A stretch of DNA of 64,000 nt, from positions 1,903,477 through 1,967,476 of the forward strand of contig NW_023998490.1 of the NCBI RefSeq assembly GCF_014805625.2. Reading direction: 5' to 3'. This document shows positions 12,428-23,890 of the stretch, piece by piece. The number at the start of each line of letters is the position of its first letter. Position 1 is the first letter of the stretch. Source of the DNA: Glossina fuscipes. Taxonomy: Eukaryota; Arthropoda; Insecta; Diptera; Glossinidae. The notes below the pieces were generated by a model. That model made no database searches and was not told the origin of the DNA. It worked only from the letters and a program-made list of their open reading frames with translations. The position numbers and the translations under genes were made by a program.

Positions 12428-13048
12428 TTTTGACAAAGATGTAACACGTATGTGTCATAATCCTGAATATGGTCCTTTGTTATTGACTTCGATGTTGGTG
12501 AACATACGGTATACCAATGCTTCGGAAAATGATCAGCAGTTGCTATGTTGCCGTCAAATGGGCAAACGAGCATTGGATTTAAATTGCTTTTCGTATATCC
12601 ACGATATGATTGCAAGCTCGATATTTAAGGTATAGAAACATCGAATCAGTTTTGGCTCCTTCTCTAATGTTCTTATGCATTAGGACGATCCATTGGTCTC
12701 CCGTATAGTACGCAAGACGGTTTACAATATGTTGTGTTGTATGTGCGATTATTTTGATGGCGATGGTTCTTGTTGTAAATATCCTTATGTATATGAGTTA
12801 TTGAGTGAACTATTGGCACGGCCCAGTTTGGCTAAAGATTTTTGTAGTACAAAGGGTAATTAAAAACATAATTTCAAAGTTTTCAGCCAAATATATCAGA
12901 TATTTTAAAATATTATTTCGTGAAAATTTAACTTAAATGTAAAGTAAATTTACCTTCTGCACACTCTACATAATTTAATCATAAATGCAGGACATGCACT
13001 TTCCTTCTATCAACGTGTATCTCAGGATGTTGGATCGTCCAAAACCTA
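12428..13048 (+). pseudogene. Three-exon fragment of nucleoporin Nup188
   Basis: Exon-like blocks 12428-12629, 12684-12855 and 12991-13048 join through introns of 54 and 135 nt with proper GT/AG ends and compatible phases. The joined reading (HNPEYGPLLLTSMLVN, then MGKRALDLNCFSYIHDMI and ELLARPSLAKDF) parallels the human NUP188 segment with HHAPVLLAWALLRH, GTAIQLNVFQYLTRLL and VLADPSLPELF. That segment belongs to the N-terminal half of this roughly 1750-residue scaffold nucleoporin. The third block runs only about 19 codons before a stop. No other part of Nup188 is recognised nearby. Retained introns show it came from genomic DNA, not mRNA. Confidence 0.65.
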
Positions 13049-13096
13049 AGGGGAGCTGATAAGCAACTTATTGAGAATTAACGTACGTATTTATTT

Positions 13097-13564
13097 TTGG
13101 GAAAAAAAACACACCGCATTAATGCATTTCTTTCTATAAAGCCTTCAGAAGAAGAAGAACTTCTTATGCCACAAAGGTTATGCATCAAGTGTGCAAATTT
13201 ATTAAAAGATATTTACGTTTTCCTCTTAGAGGCGGAAAAATTGCAAGAAATATTTTTGAATCAAGCGAGGAGACCAAAAATTGTTATAAAAAATGAAGAT
13301 TGCTTGCAAGAACTACCGATCGATATGCCACAAGCGCACGAAATTAGTGTAGACATCAAGACAGAACCGCCGCAGACTATTATGAGCGTCGGGGCAGAAC
13401 CGCACTTGTCTAAAAGTCTTTCAAGCTTCGATGGTCTAACAGAAGCAACAAATCAAGAACTGTTAACGGAAAATGTAAATAAGGAAATTAATCAAAGTGA
13501 CGAATGCTCCCGAAACGATGTTATCTTACGGCTGGGTAACGAGGAAGATGCAAAAAGGCACTGA
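13097..13564 (+). pseudogene. Truncated ZAD zinc-finger protein fragment
   Basis: The open frame begins inside a ZAD domain: MPQRLCIKCANLLKDIYVF followed by a leucine-rich helix is the second half of the fold, with the C-X2-C that binds zinc. The first C-X2-C half is missing, so the domain cannot close. After it comes an acidic linker with a KTEPP motif (SUMO-site-like IKTEP) typical of the region between ZAD and C2H2 fingers. The frame then stops with no zinc fingers. ZAD-C2H2 proteins are DNA-binding factors much expanded in insects. Both ends are lost, so this is a broken piece, though an unusual spliced gene cannot be excluded. Confidence 0.6.
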
Positions 13565-13784
13565 TTAAAGTAAATTAAAACAAGAAAGAAGAGGAATATA
13601 TCCATACACGTGAATTTGTAATGGCTTAGAGGAAAATGCGATGGAAGACAGTTCCCATGAAGTTTGTGAAAAAGGTGGAAAACATTCAATACCTGCCTCT
13701 ACTTTACTTAACAGCGGCCATATGTAAGTTGGTAACATGTTTTCGTACACGTTCTGTTCTTTCTTCGCTTCGATACAATTTTAA

Positions 13785-13991
13785 AATACAAGAACAAAAG
13801 AGCGTGAACGTCTCAAAAACAAAGAAAAAAAAGTGTTAACACAAGTAAACTACAAAGTATTCTGTCAAGTAGTAGCATCATTCGTGCCTTACCAGATATT
13901 TGAACAGGCTTGGAGTAAAGTGCTTTACCAACTGTTGGCATTAAAGCACACACAATATGAACAGACGAATTGGACTAAAATGATTAGTTAG
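13785..13991 (+). pseudogene. Unidentified coding-like fragment
   Basis: An open stretch of 68 codons starts with a basic, charged segment (RTKERERLKNKEKK) and continues with an aromatic-rich segment (VASFVPYQIFEQAWSKVLY). It ends in a stop just where the Cap-D2 piece begins in a different frame. No family was recognised. It may belong with the ZAD fragment or be a further independent insert. Confidence 0.3.
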
Positions 13992-14357
13992 TCACATCTG
14001 CGAAAAGATTTTTTTGCATGACGAAAATGCTTTGTTACCGAAACTGTTCCCCTACATTTTAGAGATTTGTAAATATCCATTTAAATATCGTGACCCAACG
14101 TTACAGCAATTACCCACATTGGCTCTTGTACGTTTTATGTGCGTTTCATCACGCGTCTGTGAGTCTTACATGCCTTTCTTGATGAATATTCTCAATCATA
14201 CCAAAAATGTCAAAATCAAATGCAATATTGTGATCGGCCTATCTGATCTCACATTTCGCTCTCCTAGTATTATTGATTCAAGCATTGGTCATTTTTATTC
14301 GACACTGCGTGATGAAAACACAGAGTTGCGTTACACGGCAGTGAAAATTATATCCCA
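13988..14357 (+). pseudogene. Exon fragment of condensin subunit Cap-D2
   Basis: A 122-codon open block has an acceptor-like AG before it and a strong donor (CCA|GTAAGT) at its end. The translation matches the HEAT-repeat region of condensin complex subunit 1 (NCAPD2/Cap-D2): LPTLALVRFMCVSSRVCES parallels human AATLALAKFMLVSSDFCDS, and the following VIGLSDLTFRSPSI and YSTLRDENTELRYTAVKII parallel VATGDLAIRFPNL and YARLRDPAQQVRKTAGLVM. The intact protein is about 1400 residues, and no other recognisable part lies nearby. The block keeps exon-like ends, pointing to duplication of genomic DNA. Confidence 0.7.
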
Positions 14358-14576
14358 GTAAGTAGAAACCTTAGTGGCAAAACAGACGTCCGATACTCTT
14401 GACTAAATTTAGTAGTAACAGAAAAATTAACAAATTTTCTCTTATTTTTCTTAATCACAACATTTTTGCAGGTTATTTGATTAGCAGAATTATTGCAACT
14501 GTTTCAATTTCTGTCACTTCAAAAGTTATTATAAATCCATGGTTGTTTTTCCTTTGTTCATTACCATCAGTGGTGA

Positions 14577-14880
14577 CACTTACATATCGGATCGGTAGCT
14601 AAAGCAAAATCCCGAGCTTTAAGGTAAGTAAGGTGTGTAGGAATAAATAGCTTAATGTAAGTGATGCATTTTTCCCTTTTCAGAATGATTTTGAATGAAG
14701 CCAGCTTATGTGCTCGCATGGTGATGGCAATGTTTTAACTGGCTACATATACGAGGCCACTCATGCAATTACGGTGTTCAGCATATCAAATACTTTACTG
14801 TTTTTAGCACTGTTATATCTTTAAGCGTTTTTGGTGGAAAGTCTGAAGCCAACCCAAATTATGACAGCAGGCAATGTAAA
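14577..14880 (+). pseudogene. Two exons of an unidentified membrane-like protein, frameshifted
   Basis: A coding-like block ending in SVAKAKSRALR reaches donor AAG|GTAAGTA at 14623. A 60-nt intron ends at TTTTCAG (14683), and the next block joins in phase (ILNEASLCARMVMAM). After a stop the reading continues, in another frame, into GYIYEATHAITVFSI and a hydrophobic leucine-rich segment with a further stop. Clean splice sites with two lesions suggest a decayed genomic copy. No family was recognised. Confidence 0.4.
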
Positions 14881-15019
14881 TTTCAAATCAATTATAATCC
14901 TTTTCACATGAGTTATTATTCTAATTTTAAATTTAATTACTCAAATTCAGCAAAAAAAAAAGAATTCATATTAATTGACATTTCTTTTAAATTGAGTTAA
15001 TTTTCTTTTATCACAAGTA

Positions 15020-15417
15020 TTATCTTAAAAATTATGTTCCATTTTACCAATGCCCAAATGATTGCTGTTTGATATCACGGGCCAAGCCATGCACCGCCCC
15101 AAATTGATTAAACAGGAGATTTGGTGGAAATTTATTTGGCAGAGTATCAAATCACACAGTTCATGTGGTTCATAGCAAACATACATGACAAGACCATCGC
15201 GACCTATGACTTTTAAGAAACGTTCATGTACGTATATCATAGGAAATGTTCTGTATATTGTGCCATAACCACGCCTTTTCGGTTCATTGATAATCAAAAA
15301 AAGAAAGTAATAATAGTAAGATATGAATTTTACAATAAATGATCCGTCAGTTGATCTGAAACGCTGCATACGAAATCTTTTGGGAATCCTTTGCATATGC
15401 ATCGATGTTTGCGTCAT
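15020..15417 (-). pseudogene. Unidentified minus-strand gene piece
   Basis: The minus strand first reads TSMHMQRIPKRFRMQRFRST, then after a T-rich insert that may be a short intron reads KRRGYGTIYRTFPMIYVHER and VIGRDGLVMYVCYEPHE. After a single-base shift a coding-like tail (NLLFNQFGAVHGLARDIKQQ) follows in another frame. The two frames together look like one protein broken by a frameshift. No known family was identified. Confidence 0.35.
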
Positions 15418-15573
15418 ATTTATAAAAGATATCTGTTAAGTGCTTAAGTGTGTTTTGATCATTTATTGGCTTGAAAAAGGCATTTAGTAAAAAAAAACTA
15501 GTGCAATTATATTAATCAAAATATTTTCCATCATCTTCTATAATTTTTTCGCGTCCGTCTATTTAATACAGCA

Positions 15574-15678
15574 ATGCCACGCCGAAAGAACGATATTGGT
15601 TTAGCAGCTATCCAATTACCGGCCCATTCTGGCACTGCTTCATCATTTCGAAACCGCGTGCCGGCCAAGCTATGCTGA
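15574..15678 (+). CDS. Short 34-codon open frame after an acceptor-like site
   Basis: ATG follows TTTAATACAG|CA and opens a frame starting MPRRKNDIGLAAIQLPAHSG. It reads like the first coding exon of a protein, but a stop follows and no continuation was found before the mariner relic. It may be another captured piece. Confidence 0.22.
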   Translation: MPRRKNDIGLAAIQLPAHSGTASSFRNRVPAKLC

Positions 15679-15699
15679 ATCGATCTGAACAAGTAGTTT

Positions 15700-16415
15700 C
15701 AGTAGGCGGTATGTTTGGTGAGTTCGCTGGTTGCGGTGGACTTTCCTATTCAAACTGCAACAGTCTATCATATACAACTTTTGTGAATTCCGGCCGAGCA
15801 TTGTCATGCAAGGGAATGACTTTAAGCCCTATTATTGCTCTTTTTTTTTTTAATAATACAGCGTTCAATTTACTCAATTGACGTCGGTAAACATATGCAG
15901 TAGAAGTTTCATTGGATTTTAGCAGCGCGTAATGCACTATACCCTGCCGTATGCGGAGCAAATCTTTATGCCCATGAATATTCGCTTCGGATTTGATATG
16001 GATAGTTCTCTTGGGCTAATTCACAACTTTCTGCCCATGTGATCGCCGTAGTAGATTCATTTTTCATCGACAATGATAACAAGTCAAAGAAAACTGTTTT
16101 TTCTTTGCCTAGTAAGGTTCGAAATGGCATTTTTAGTCAAATCGCATTTTCCTGCTTTTGAATCTTTCTCCTAGCATGTAAACATTTAGAAATTGTTGAT
16201 TCTTCAACAGCTAAGCTGTTCGAATGTTGTTTGAGAGTTTAAAGTGCGTTTTCGTCCAATAAGTCTTGCAATTCATTGTCTTTGAGCATCTTTGGTCCTC
16301 CAGGCCGTTCTTTGCCATTGACATCGAAGTCAATACTTTTAAACAGTTGAAACCATAACCGATAATGCGGAAATGATGGAGCAGCCAGCAGCTACAAAAG
16401 CAACGTGCAAACACC
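15700..16415 (-). mobile_element. Dead irritans-type mariner transposon
   Basis: Read from 16415 downward, the minus strand shows most of a mariner transposase in broken frames: FKSIDFDVNGKERPGGPK and a DNELQDLLDENA segment of the N-terminal DNA-binding part, an EESTISKCLHAR helix, then KEKTVFFDLLS. Later come YVYRRQLSKLNAVL and the HDNARPE block, the second Asp of the D,D34D catalytic triad. Several stops and at least one frameshift make it inactive. Inverted terminal repeats were not located. The intact element codes for a cut-and-paste transposase of about 350 residues. Confidence 0.8.
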
Positions 16416-16425
16416 GACCAACTTT

Positions 16426-17745
16426 AATTCTTATTCATATGCTTAACGAAGAATTGAAACTTAAGATATATAAACAGGGGTTTAGTGATCAGTTGTATTG
16501 AGTTTTGAATAAAAATAACTAGCAGATGCAGATAACATTCTGCTGAAAAAAAAAGAATTGATTTTAAATGAATTTTGATTAAAAGTATACGCACGGCGTA
16601 ATATGACAATAAGCAAGACTGTTATATTCGTCTTGGGCGGAAAATCGCATATCCACCACCATCAAAATCTTTAGCGCCCCCTTGTTTACTATCACAAAAA
16701 AGAAAACGGGATAAAATATTTATGTGTCATCTTTTACTGCCGTAAAAGGTATTGCTAAGATGTGTTAATCTACAACTATCATGACGTCCGCCATAATTAA
16801 TTTACAATTATTGCACTTAGCTTTTCGCATTTTACTCTCCAAGCCCTTTTATATGATACGCATATCGATGGCATTATTAAGAAAACATTAATCCACCAGG
16901 TCATGATGTCCAACCTTATTTACCCTACAATTAACGCATTTTTAGGCAGATAAAGAATGATACAACAACAACAAGTATATAGTTTTGAGCATTGTGTGGG
17001 CTTTTTCTTATGATTAATAAGCATAAAGCCTCAAAAAAGTGAAAAAAGATAATTTAATCACTTGCAACTTTGTGTGAATATGGCCGTTTTTTTCCATTTT
17101 GGCACATAAAGAATAGAAGGTTTCGTAAAATAAATTTGAACTTGTAAAACGAAACCAAAACCCACAAAGTTTTGTTAAGAGAAACGAAATTGTGTTCGGT
17201 TTAGCACTGCCGGCTTCTATTCCGACCAATTTTGACATTTTCAATTCTAAGCTGCGGGCAAAAACTACCAATGTGTCTATCAAATTTGAAGTCGATATTT
17301 GTGCGACCAGGAGAGTGCCAATAATAAACGCCACACGGACATTTAAGCGGACAGACGTGCCTTGATCAATGCGGAAATTCACGCTGATCACGAGCGTCTC
17401 TGGAGCTTCCTTTTTGGAAAAATGGGAGAAAACCTGTTTTAATGACGTCAAACTTTTAGGGCAGCAACTCAGAATCGCTCCTAGACCTGGAAAATCAATA
17501 CTATGATAAAATAGTAAAGCTTTGAAGGAGAAGGATCCCGAACGTTCTAGAATGTACTGGATTTGGAGAATGGCGAAAAGGGCGAGTAGGCTTGCTTTAA
17601 AGCGTTAAAACGAATGATTTAAGGTAAACTTTAAATTCGTATGTAATTTTAAATAAAATATAGAAAATCTCTTACGTATAATTGTTTGATGCAATCATTA
17701 CGAGGAAATGATGATATGCTAAACATAACTGCTAAATAATATTCT
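16426..17745. other. Intergenic DNA, nothing firm
   Basis: Contains one minus-strand open frame of 145 codons (17014-17451) with no recognisable domain. Nothing else was seen. Confidence 0.4.
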
Positions 17746-17748
17746 CAG

Positions 17749-18218
17749 AGATCTATTAACTCTCTACTGCAAAATGCAATAGAGTTTTTGCAAACAAACT
17801 TTAAAGAACGGAATTTCTTACATATGCCTTGGTATGTCTTTAATGAACCCATTATCTCTAGAGTGGCACCTCAACGTCTCAAAGCAGATAAGGCTGCTTT
17901 TTTTATATCCTTAAAACAGTATCTTTTGCCCATAATTTGAAGAGATTACGTAGCAAGCCAAATGTTTGCTTTTGTTTACATTTGCTGGAAGGCAATGAAT
18001 GTTTTGTTTCTCTTCAAAGTTAAATGGGAAATAATATTAGATTAAGCAATAATCACGCAGTGCTATTCAATTTTTCTCCAAAATATATAAAAGAAGTCAA
18101 CGACATTATGAAAAATGAAATGGAAGTGGTTACTAATCGACTAAATGCTTCCGATGATGATTTAGTAGGAGGTTTCCTTAGCTGCCTGCGAAGTGTTGGA
18201 AATATTACAGTACGGTGA
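17749..18218 (+). pseudogene. Unidentified gene fragment in three frame-broken segments
   Basis: After an acceptor-like TTCTCAG the frame reads SLLQNAIEFLQTNFKERNFL and APQRLKADKAAFFISLKQYL before a stop. A one-base shift continues as LKRLRSKPNVCFCLHLLEGN, and after a further stop comes HAVLFNFSPKYIKEVNDIMK, ending at 18218. The joined reading looks like one protein, interrupted twice. No domain was recognised. Confidence 0.35.
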
Positions 18219-18235
18219 TTTAAGTAACGAAGCAA

Positions 18236-21200
18236 CTACGATACTTAGTTGTGTAGATTTCGAAGTAGTGGTCGTATTTGAATCGCAGATATAAAGAGAT
18301 TGGTAATAATTTTACAACCTGAGCTATTTTATTTACGTTTTCTTCGTTAATTTCATTTGCAATTAATTAATCTTACCTTTCCTTTATCCCCACCAGTAGA
18401 ATTAACATCGACCTCCGCTTCCTTTCATTTCCTTCGATTAAAAGCCATCTGCGTTAAAGAACAAATATTTCCTTCCAAGTCTTCATAGTAGTTTCTCCAA
18501 TAAGATTTTGACAATGCTCGTAGTCGAAATCAGTTGCGATTTTTTTTCATTTTTAGGTATTAGGCAAATGTGCGCACTATTGTTTGCTTAAAAAAAGTGC
18601 ACTATTTTTCTATTATTATTCATGGCTTTAATGAATTTGAATTATCTTAATTTTCCCTCCAAAAAATTGAGCTTTGAAAATTACCAAAAGTCGATGTACT
18701 GGTATCTCAAAATGACCAAAATCCATCCACTCTAGTCTGAAAATGACCGAAATACGTAAATTTTTTTAATAAAAGTAAACGAAAGCTCGCAGAAAATTCT
18801 CCGTCAAAACTTTTATTTTGTTTTTACTAAAAACACCTGTAGCATAATTCTCTGATTAAATAAAATTTCTTTATTGTATACAAAAACGAAAGTAAAAGAC
18901 AACAATATTTTATAATGAAAACAATAATTGAAAAAAATTATGTTAGATTTCTTTCAATTAAATAAATAAATAAATAGACGGCTGTAATGGCTAAGCATAG
19001 AAATAAATGCAAGTAATCCGTCGTAATTGGACCATCGGGCCTTCCACATTCGTATTACTAGAGCTTCGGTAAATTCTCTTTTAAAGCACAATAGTAACAA
19101 ACGATGGCAAAACTGTAATTCCAAAGCATCGCTATGCTATTTCAAATGTTGACAGAACCGCGGAAGCATAATGCGTATCAGTTCACTCAAATAGTTTAAA
19201 TTAAGGTACGATCGATTATTTTTTTTTAAAATTTCATTGATGAAAAAGGCTAGGAAATAAGCATCCATTCGCATGTCGAGGAGGGATTCGTGCAAAGTTC
19301 TTATAACTTTAGGGGACCGAAAAGTAATGTCGTATTTCTACGTTCAATTCAAAAAGATAAATTTTTACCAAGCTTTAATTTTTAATCAATGATATAATCA
19401 CCCACGTTATAAACAATATTTTGCCATCTAATGTGTAAATTTTCAATGGCGGAACGTTAAAAATTAAATGGTTTTTAAACAAAATATCCGGAGACGGCTT
19501 TTCGGATATCATCCGAATTTTCGAATTTTTTTCCATTTAAAGAACGTTGCAGCGTTCGGAATAACTCGAAATCTCATATTGCAATATCGAATGAGTATAG
19601 TGCGTGAGACAATATCTGCGACAGTAATTTGCCTCTATTAGGGAACGCGTTTGCCATTTCGAGTAGGGACGACAATGAAAATGCCAATAAAACTTTAACC
19701 AAAAATAAATTTAATGCTGTTATCAAGAGGTAATCGGTTCTTTCCAAATTTACTCTCAGTTCACCCACCAAACCTTCTCTCAATTCACCCCCCAATCGGA
19801 TGTAAAATCTGAGTTTTTAGTAAAAAATTTCATACACCAGAAGGAGACACGTGCCGTAGAAACAAAATAAAATTGTTGCGTAGAAAATTTTCAGAACTTT
19901 TGTTTATTTTCATCGAACGAGTTGTAGCTTTTGTTTAGATTCATTGAGTAAGGTGCAGCTCTCGTTTAGATACGCATCACGCAAATTTGCATATATAAAA
20001 AAACAATTATGCAGACGTGGGCCTCTATTTCAATGCTGCTAAGCATTTTTGGCTTGTTTCGTGAACTAAGGCGTTCAAAGCCTTTTGTTACAGGGTTGTT
20101 GACCAGTGACTTTCGAAACATAACTAGTGAGCAATTAAATCGCTTGGTCTATTCAGTTTGATTGTTTATTTTTGATAAAATTTCGAGCTGCAGTGTTATC
20201 AGATGTCCTTCAACTTCAAATGGGAGCACCATTAGAAAATTAACCCTTTGAACAACTATTCATATCAGTTTATTGGAAAATAGACAAACTGATCGAACGG
20301 CGATGTCCGCTACTTCTGCACGTCTAATTATGGATGATATCATGGAAATGTTGGGAAAGTTAAAGAGAAAATAATGGAAACGTATCTACAATGCTATAGT
20401 TAGCACTATTCCTCTGTTAAAAATACGAACTAACGGTTTTGAAGTGGGTTAAGAAGTTGCTAAAAGATTCATACAAATAGAGTGAAAAATTGAAAAAATA
20501 TTAAAGAATATTTTTAAAAAAAGTAAAAAATATTTTTAAGAAAATTCATGCTAGTGCTCAATGTCTTTTTTTTAGTCTAAGAATTCATTTCATTAGTCTA
20601 AAATTAAAATAATAATAATAAGAAAATTCAAAAAATAAGGAAAAAGAATACAAAATACCATAATAATAATTGTGGTATAAAAATTGATTAAATTAATAAA
20701 GAGGTAAATAAATGAGTAAATAAAGATTGTTGAACAAACTGAACAAATTGAACGTGAGCACATTTACACGTATTTATTGTTTTAATGTGAATTTGATTCG
20801 TAGTATGAATGCCCTGGTTTCCATGCAAAGCTTGACTTTTCATAAAGAACCTTACGGGGCACTGAGTCGAAAAAAACTGACCAACGCAGCTTAATTTTTG
20901 TGCAACTAATTTCCACGTCAAATTACTGTTATATAGAAAAATAAATAGCTTCTTTCGCCAGATAAAGGCGGACTTGTTGCAGGAACTCTTTTTTATATAT
21001 ATTGCTAATGCAATTTGAATGAGAAAAGGTGGAAATGCATTGAAAACAATCAGAAATTTGCTGGCTATTATTACAACAACGTAGGCATTAAAATCATAAC
21101 CGCCAATAAAAAAGATTCATATATTCATAAAGACCCATCTAAGAATCGCATAGATTGCCTAGGCTAACCTCTTTGAAAATATTGGCATTTAATTGTATTG

Positions 21201-22095
21201 AGTTTGAACTCCTGATGGCAAATAGTCTCTATCTGTCAAAATTATAATTTGCATGAAGTCCTAGGGAAATATTTTATTTGGAAAAAAATTTTAATTAAAA
21301 AAAATATGCCTTATATTGTCCGCACTACAACAACAAGTATGAACTCCTATATTCATTTCAACGTTTATCGTATCATTTACATGATATTCGCTATTATTTC
21401 TTTTTTAGACTCTGAACGTATATACATACTTATGTACATGTACTATATGCATGTACTATATAACATACCTGTACGTATAAAAAATAGCGGCGAGATTATT
21501 TGTTAAAAACTAACTAACTAAGAAAGCGAAATGTTTCCTCGAAATTATTTCAATCGATTGCAATGGAATAAGAGATCAGTGTAAAAAAAAAAAAATGGAG
21601 AGTTCATACTAATTTCATTATCACACGACTATAATATAATTTTGTTTTAGTCTACCTTGAAAGTTGTTGGAAACTGTAAGTGTTTGTCCTCTTAAATATA
21701 GAATAATAATCAATCAAGGAAATAAAGGAAACATAAAAAAAAAAATTGACAAAAGATTAGTATAACAGTACATATATCCCATTCCAACGATCTTGAGTGC
21801 TTCTGTTGTTAATAATAGAAAAAATTAAAATATCCAAACTACAGGCAAGCATATGTAATTTCCTCAGTGCTTTTGTATACATAAAAGTCATCACTATTTA
21901 GGGTGAAGACGTTTTAAAATTTCATTCTTCTCGCTTCTTCACATTCATGTGCGTACGTGCCCTGATGCCATTTTAGAGAGAGACTGAGCCTGTTGTTATC
22001 TTAAAACTTGATGATTTTTTTTATTTCTTTTTTACCCAAGTAACTTGGAATAGCATGTTAGGATTTTTCAATTGATCTAATAAATGATCAAAAAT
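18236..22095. other. AT-rich intergenic DNA
   Basis: No gene, RNA or clear repeat was supported. A stretch from about 19310 to 19800 vaguely resembles mariner-flank sequence (AAAAGTAATGTCGTATTT) but without transposase motifs. Confidence 0.45.
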
Positions 22096-22099
22096 GCGC

Positions 22100-22215
22100 T
22101 ATGTTTAGCCTTCGGTTTGTGAAGGGTATATAAGTATATATTCTTCATCAGCCTAAATTTCTGCATCAATTTATCTGTGCTTATTGGTCCGTCTGTCGGA
22201 CATCTTTCATTAAAT
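22100..22215 (+). repeat. Dispersed repeat relic (CTTCGG...GGGTATATAAG)
   Basis: Carries CTTCGGTTTGTGAAGGGTATA, then a TCTGTCGGACAT segment. The same terminal block recurs at 37.69 kb and, diverged, at 61.33 kb. It is probably the end of a transposable element. Confidence 0.45.
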
Positions 22216-23115
22216 GGAACTAGAAAGTGAAAATATAACGTGTGTAGCTGCAGCGATTAGTGCGATTCGACCGCTGCCGGGTCTTCGTGAGCGGTCGAAA
22301 AGTTGCCAAGGACAAAAGAGACAACTTGACCCTCACGAGCAAGCACTTGAAGCCGGTCTTTCCAACACAGGAGGTGCACCACGTATAACAGCAAGCATAT
22401 AAAATTTTCTATACGAGTATGCAGCAACATATGGTGGAGGCAAACATCGGCAAGCGCGTCTAAGCAACAGCACTGTTGCGGCTTGAATTTCTCGTGGCAG
22501 CAGGTTCCTGCACCAACTCTAGCAGCCACCGCATAAATTTGTTTGAGTACATTTTATTTATCCTTTCCACATGCAAAAACTTAAGAGAGCCCTTCGATAA
22601 GCAGCGCACCGCCCAGCAAAGCCTTATATAATTACTATTTATTTACGTATTTTCATTCCAATTTTGAATACGAAGGAAGCACACCGCTCAACACACCGCC
22701 AAACCATAGACGCTCATCGTCGGGTAGCATTGCTGTGTGCCAATGGTAAGTTGGTGTTAATCATTATTTATTATTATTTTTTTTATTAATTGATTTACTT
22801 TTATTTTATTTTAGCGTAAAAAAGACGTATACCGCCCAACGACACATCAGCAAGCAGCACACCCAACCACCCAACAAAAGAAGCACACCGCTCAGCAAAC
22901 AACACACTGTAGATATCTCTCTCTGCCAATCGTACTGGAGTGTATTCATCATTTACAGGAAAATTCAGCAATCACTAAATTGTTCCATTATACAGATCAT
23001 TGTCAACAAACACATCGCACAACATACTGCCACACTGCACACCACCGATATACTTTTGTATATTTATCTTATGTATGTCTGTCCATATTATTCGTATATT
23101 TTTTATATTGTATAT
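22216..23115. other. GC-richer, CACACCGC-rich non-coding stretch
   Basis: From 22250 to 22530 the GC content rises. From 22670 to 23060 the plus strand repeats CACACCGCTCAGCA-like words, and a GTAAGT donor (22746) and TTTTAG acceptor (22814) could bound a 69-nt intron. No long frame crosses it. It may be an old non-coding transcript or a repeat. Confidence 0.3.
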
Positions 23116-23127
23116 TTATGTTATATA

Positions 23128-23317
23128 TTATTATTATTATTTTTATAAATTTAGCCAGAGAATAAATTGTAAAACTAAAGTCTTAAAAGCCCTACATCTA
23201 AACGCTTTCGACTTTTATTATTATATTATTATTAGAAACTCTACCGCACTTGAGATTTGAACCCACGACCATTGAACTTGCTAGTCGAGACTCTTGCCTA
23301 CTCGTCCACTCAGGCGG
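23128..23317 (-). mobile_element. tRNA-Ser-like SINE, near full length
   Basis: Read on the minus strand: head CCGCCTGAGTGGACGAGTAG (A box), GACTAGCAA, then GTGGGTTCAAATCTCAAG (B box), a spacer ending in TTTATTCTCTGGCTAAATTT, and an (ATA)n-type tail at the lower coordinate. It matches the copy at 61.4 kb almost throughout. The head resembles a tRNA-Ser body and would carry an internal RNA polymerase III promoter. Confidence 0.85.
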
Positions 23318-23469
23318 CTGAAATTATATAATCCATATTATAATTCTATTTTATATTATATACTATATTTATTTACGCATGCGTATATTGTAGCTATATA
23401 CTAGTATTTTTATTTAAAAAAAAAAAACTTGCCTGGGGTTTTAATTAATATTGTCATTATATATATTGT

Positions 23470-23890
23470 GAGGGCTAAACTTTGCCCGAACCTGTTGCTG
23501 GGGTAGCTCAGCGACTCCAGGTTTTCACAAGGAATTTATTCAAAGTATTCGTTTGGATTTTCCTTATCCCTTATTATTTATTTCTCACGATGAGTTTTCT
23601 TTGCTCTAATTTTTCACAAGTCAATCCGTACTTAACCATCACTTTAACCGCACCAACCGAACCGAGATGTCCCCCCGTTAATACACCCCGCGACCAACCC
23701 TCCTCTCTAACTTAACTTCTAATTTTCCTGAACCTTGGCTTAAAACTCATTCTTCGTAACTAACTATTCTTTCTCTTTTCTCTAACTTCTCTTTGCTTAA
23801 TCCTAACTTGTTCTACTTAATTTCTAGCTTACTCTAGCACCCTCTCCCCCTCCAGAGACGGAGAACCCTTGAGGCCAAAACGAGGAACGA
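23470..23890. other. Pyrimidine-rich segment of unknown origin
   Basis: Starts TGAGGGCTAAACTTTGCCCG and then runs strongly C/T-rich on the plus strand (TCTCTAACTT, CTCTTTGCTT, CCCTCTCCCCCTCCAGAGAC) until a (TA)n tract near 23900. No coding frame or tRNA was supported. It could be a piece of a retroelement terminal region, but no matching second copy was found here. Confidence 0.3.

Noticed and set aside
17014..17451. 145-codon minus-strand frame as a gene
   Set aside because: No recognised motif, no supporting splice context, and similar fortuitous frames occur in this window; kept only as a note.
19310..19800. Second mariner element
   Set aside because: Only a loose resemblance to mariner-flank text; no HDNARP-like or other transposase motif was seen.
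22251..22280. GCAGCG...CGCTGC hairpin as a regulatory RNA
   Set aside because: A 6-bp stem is expected by chance and no other support was seen.
23500..23530. GGGGTAGCTCAGCGACT as a tRNA D-arm
   Set aside because: No B box or acceptor stem follows within tRNA length.
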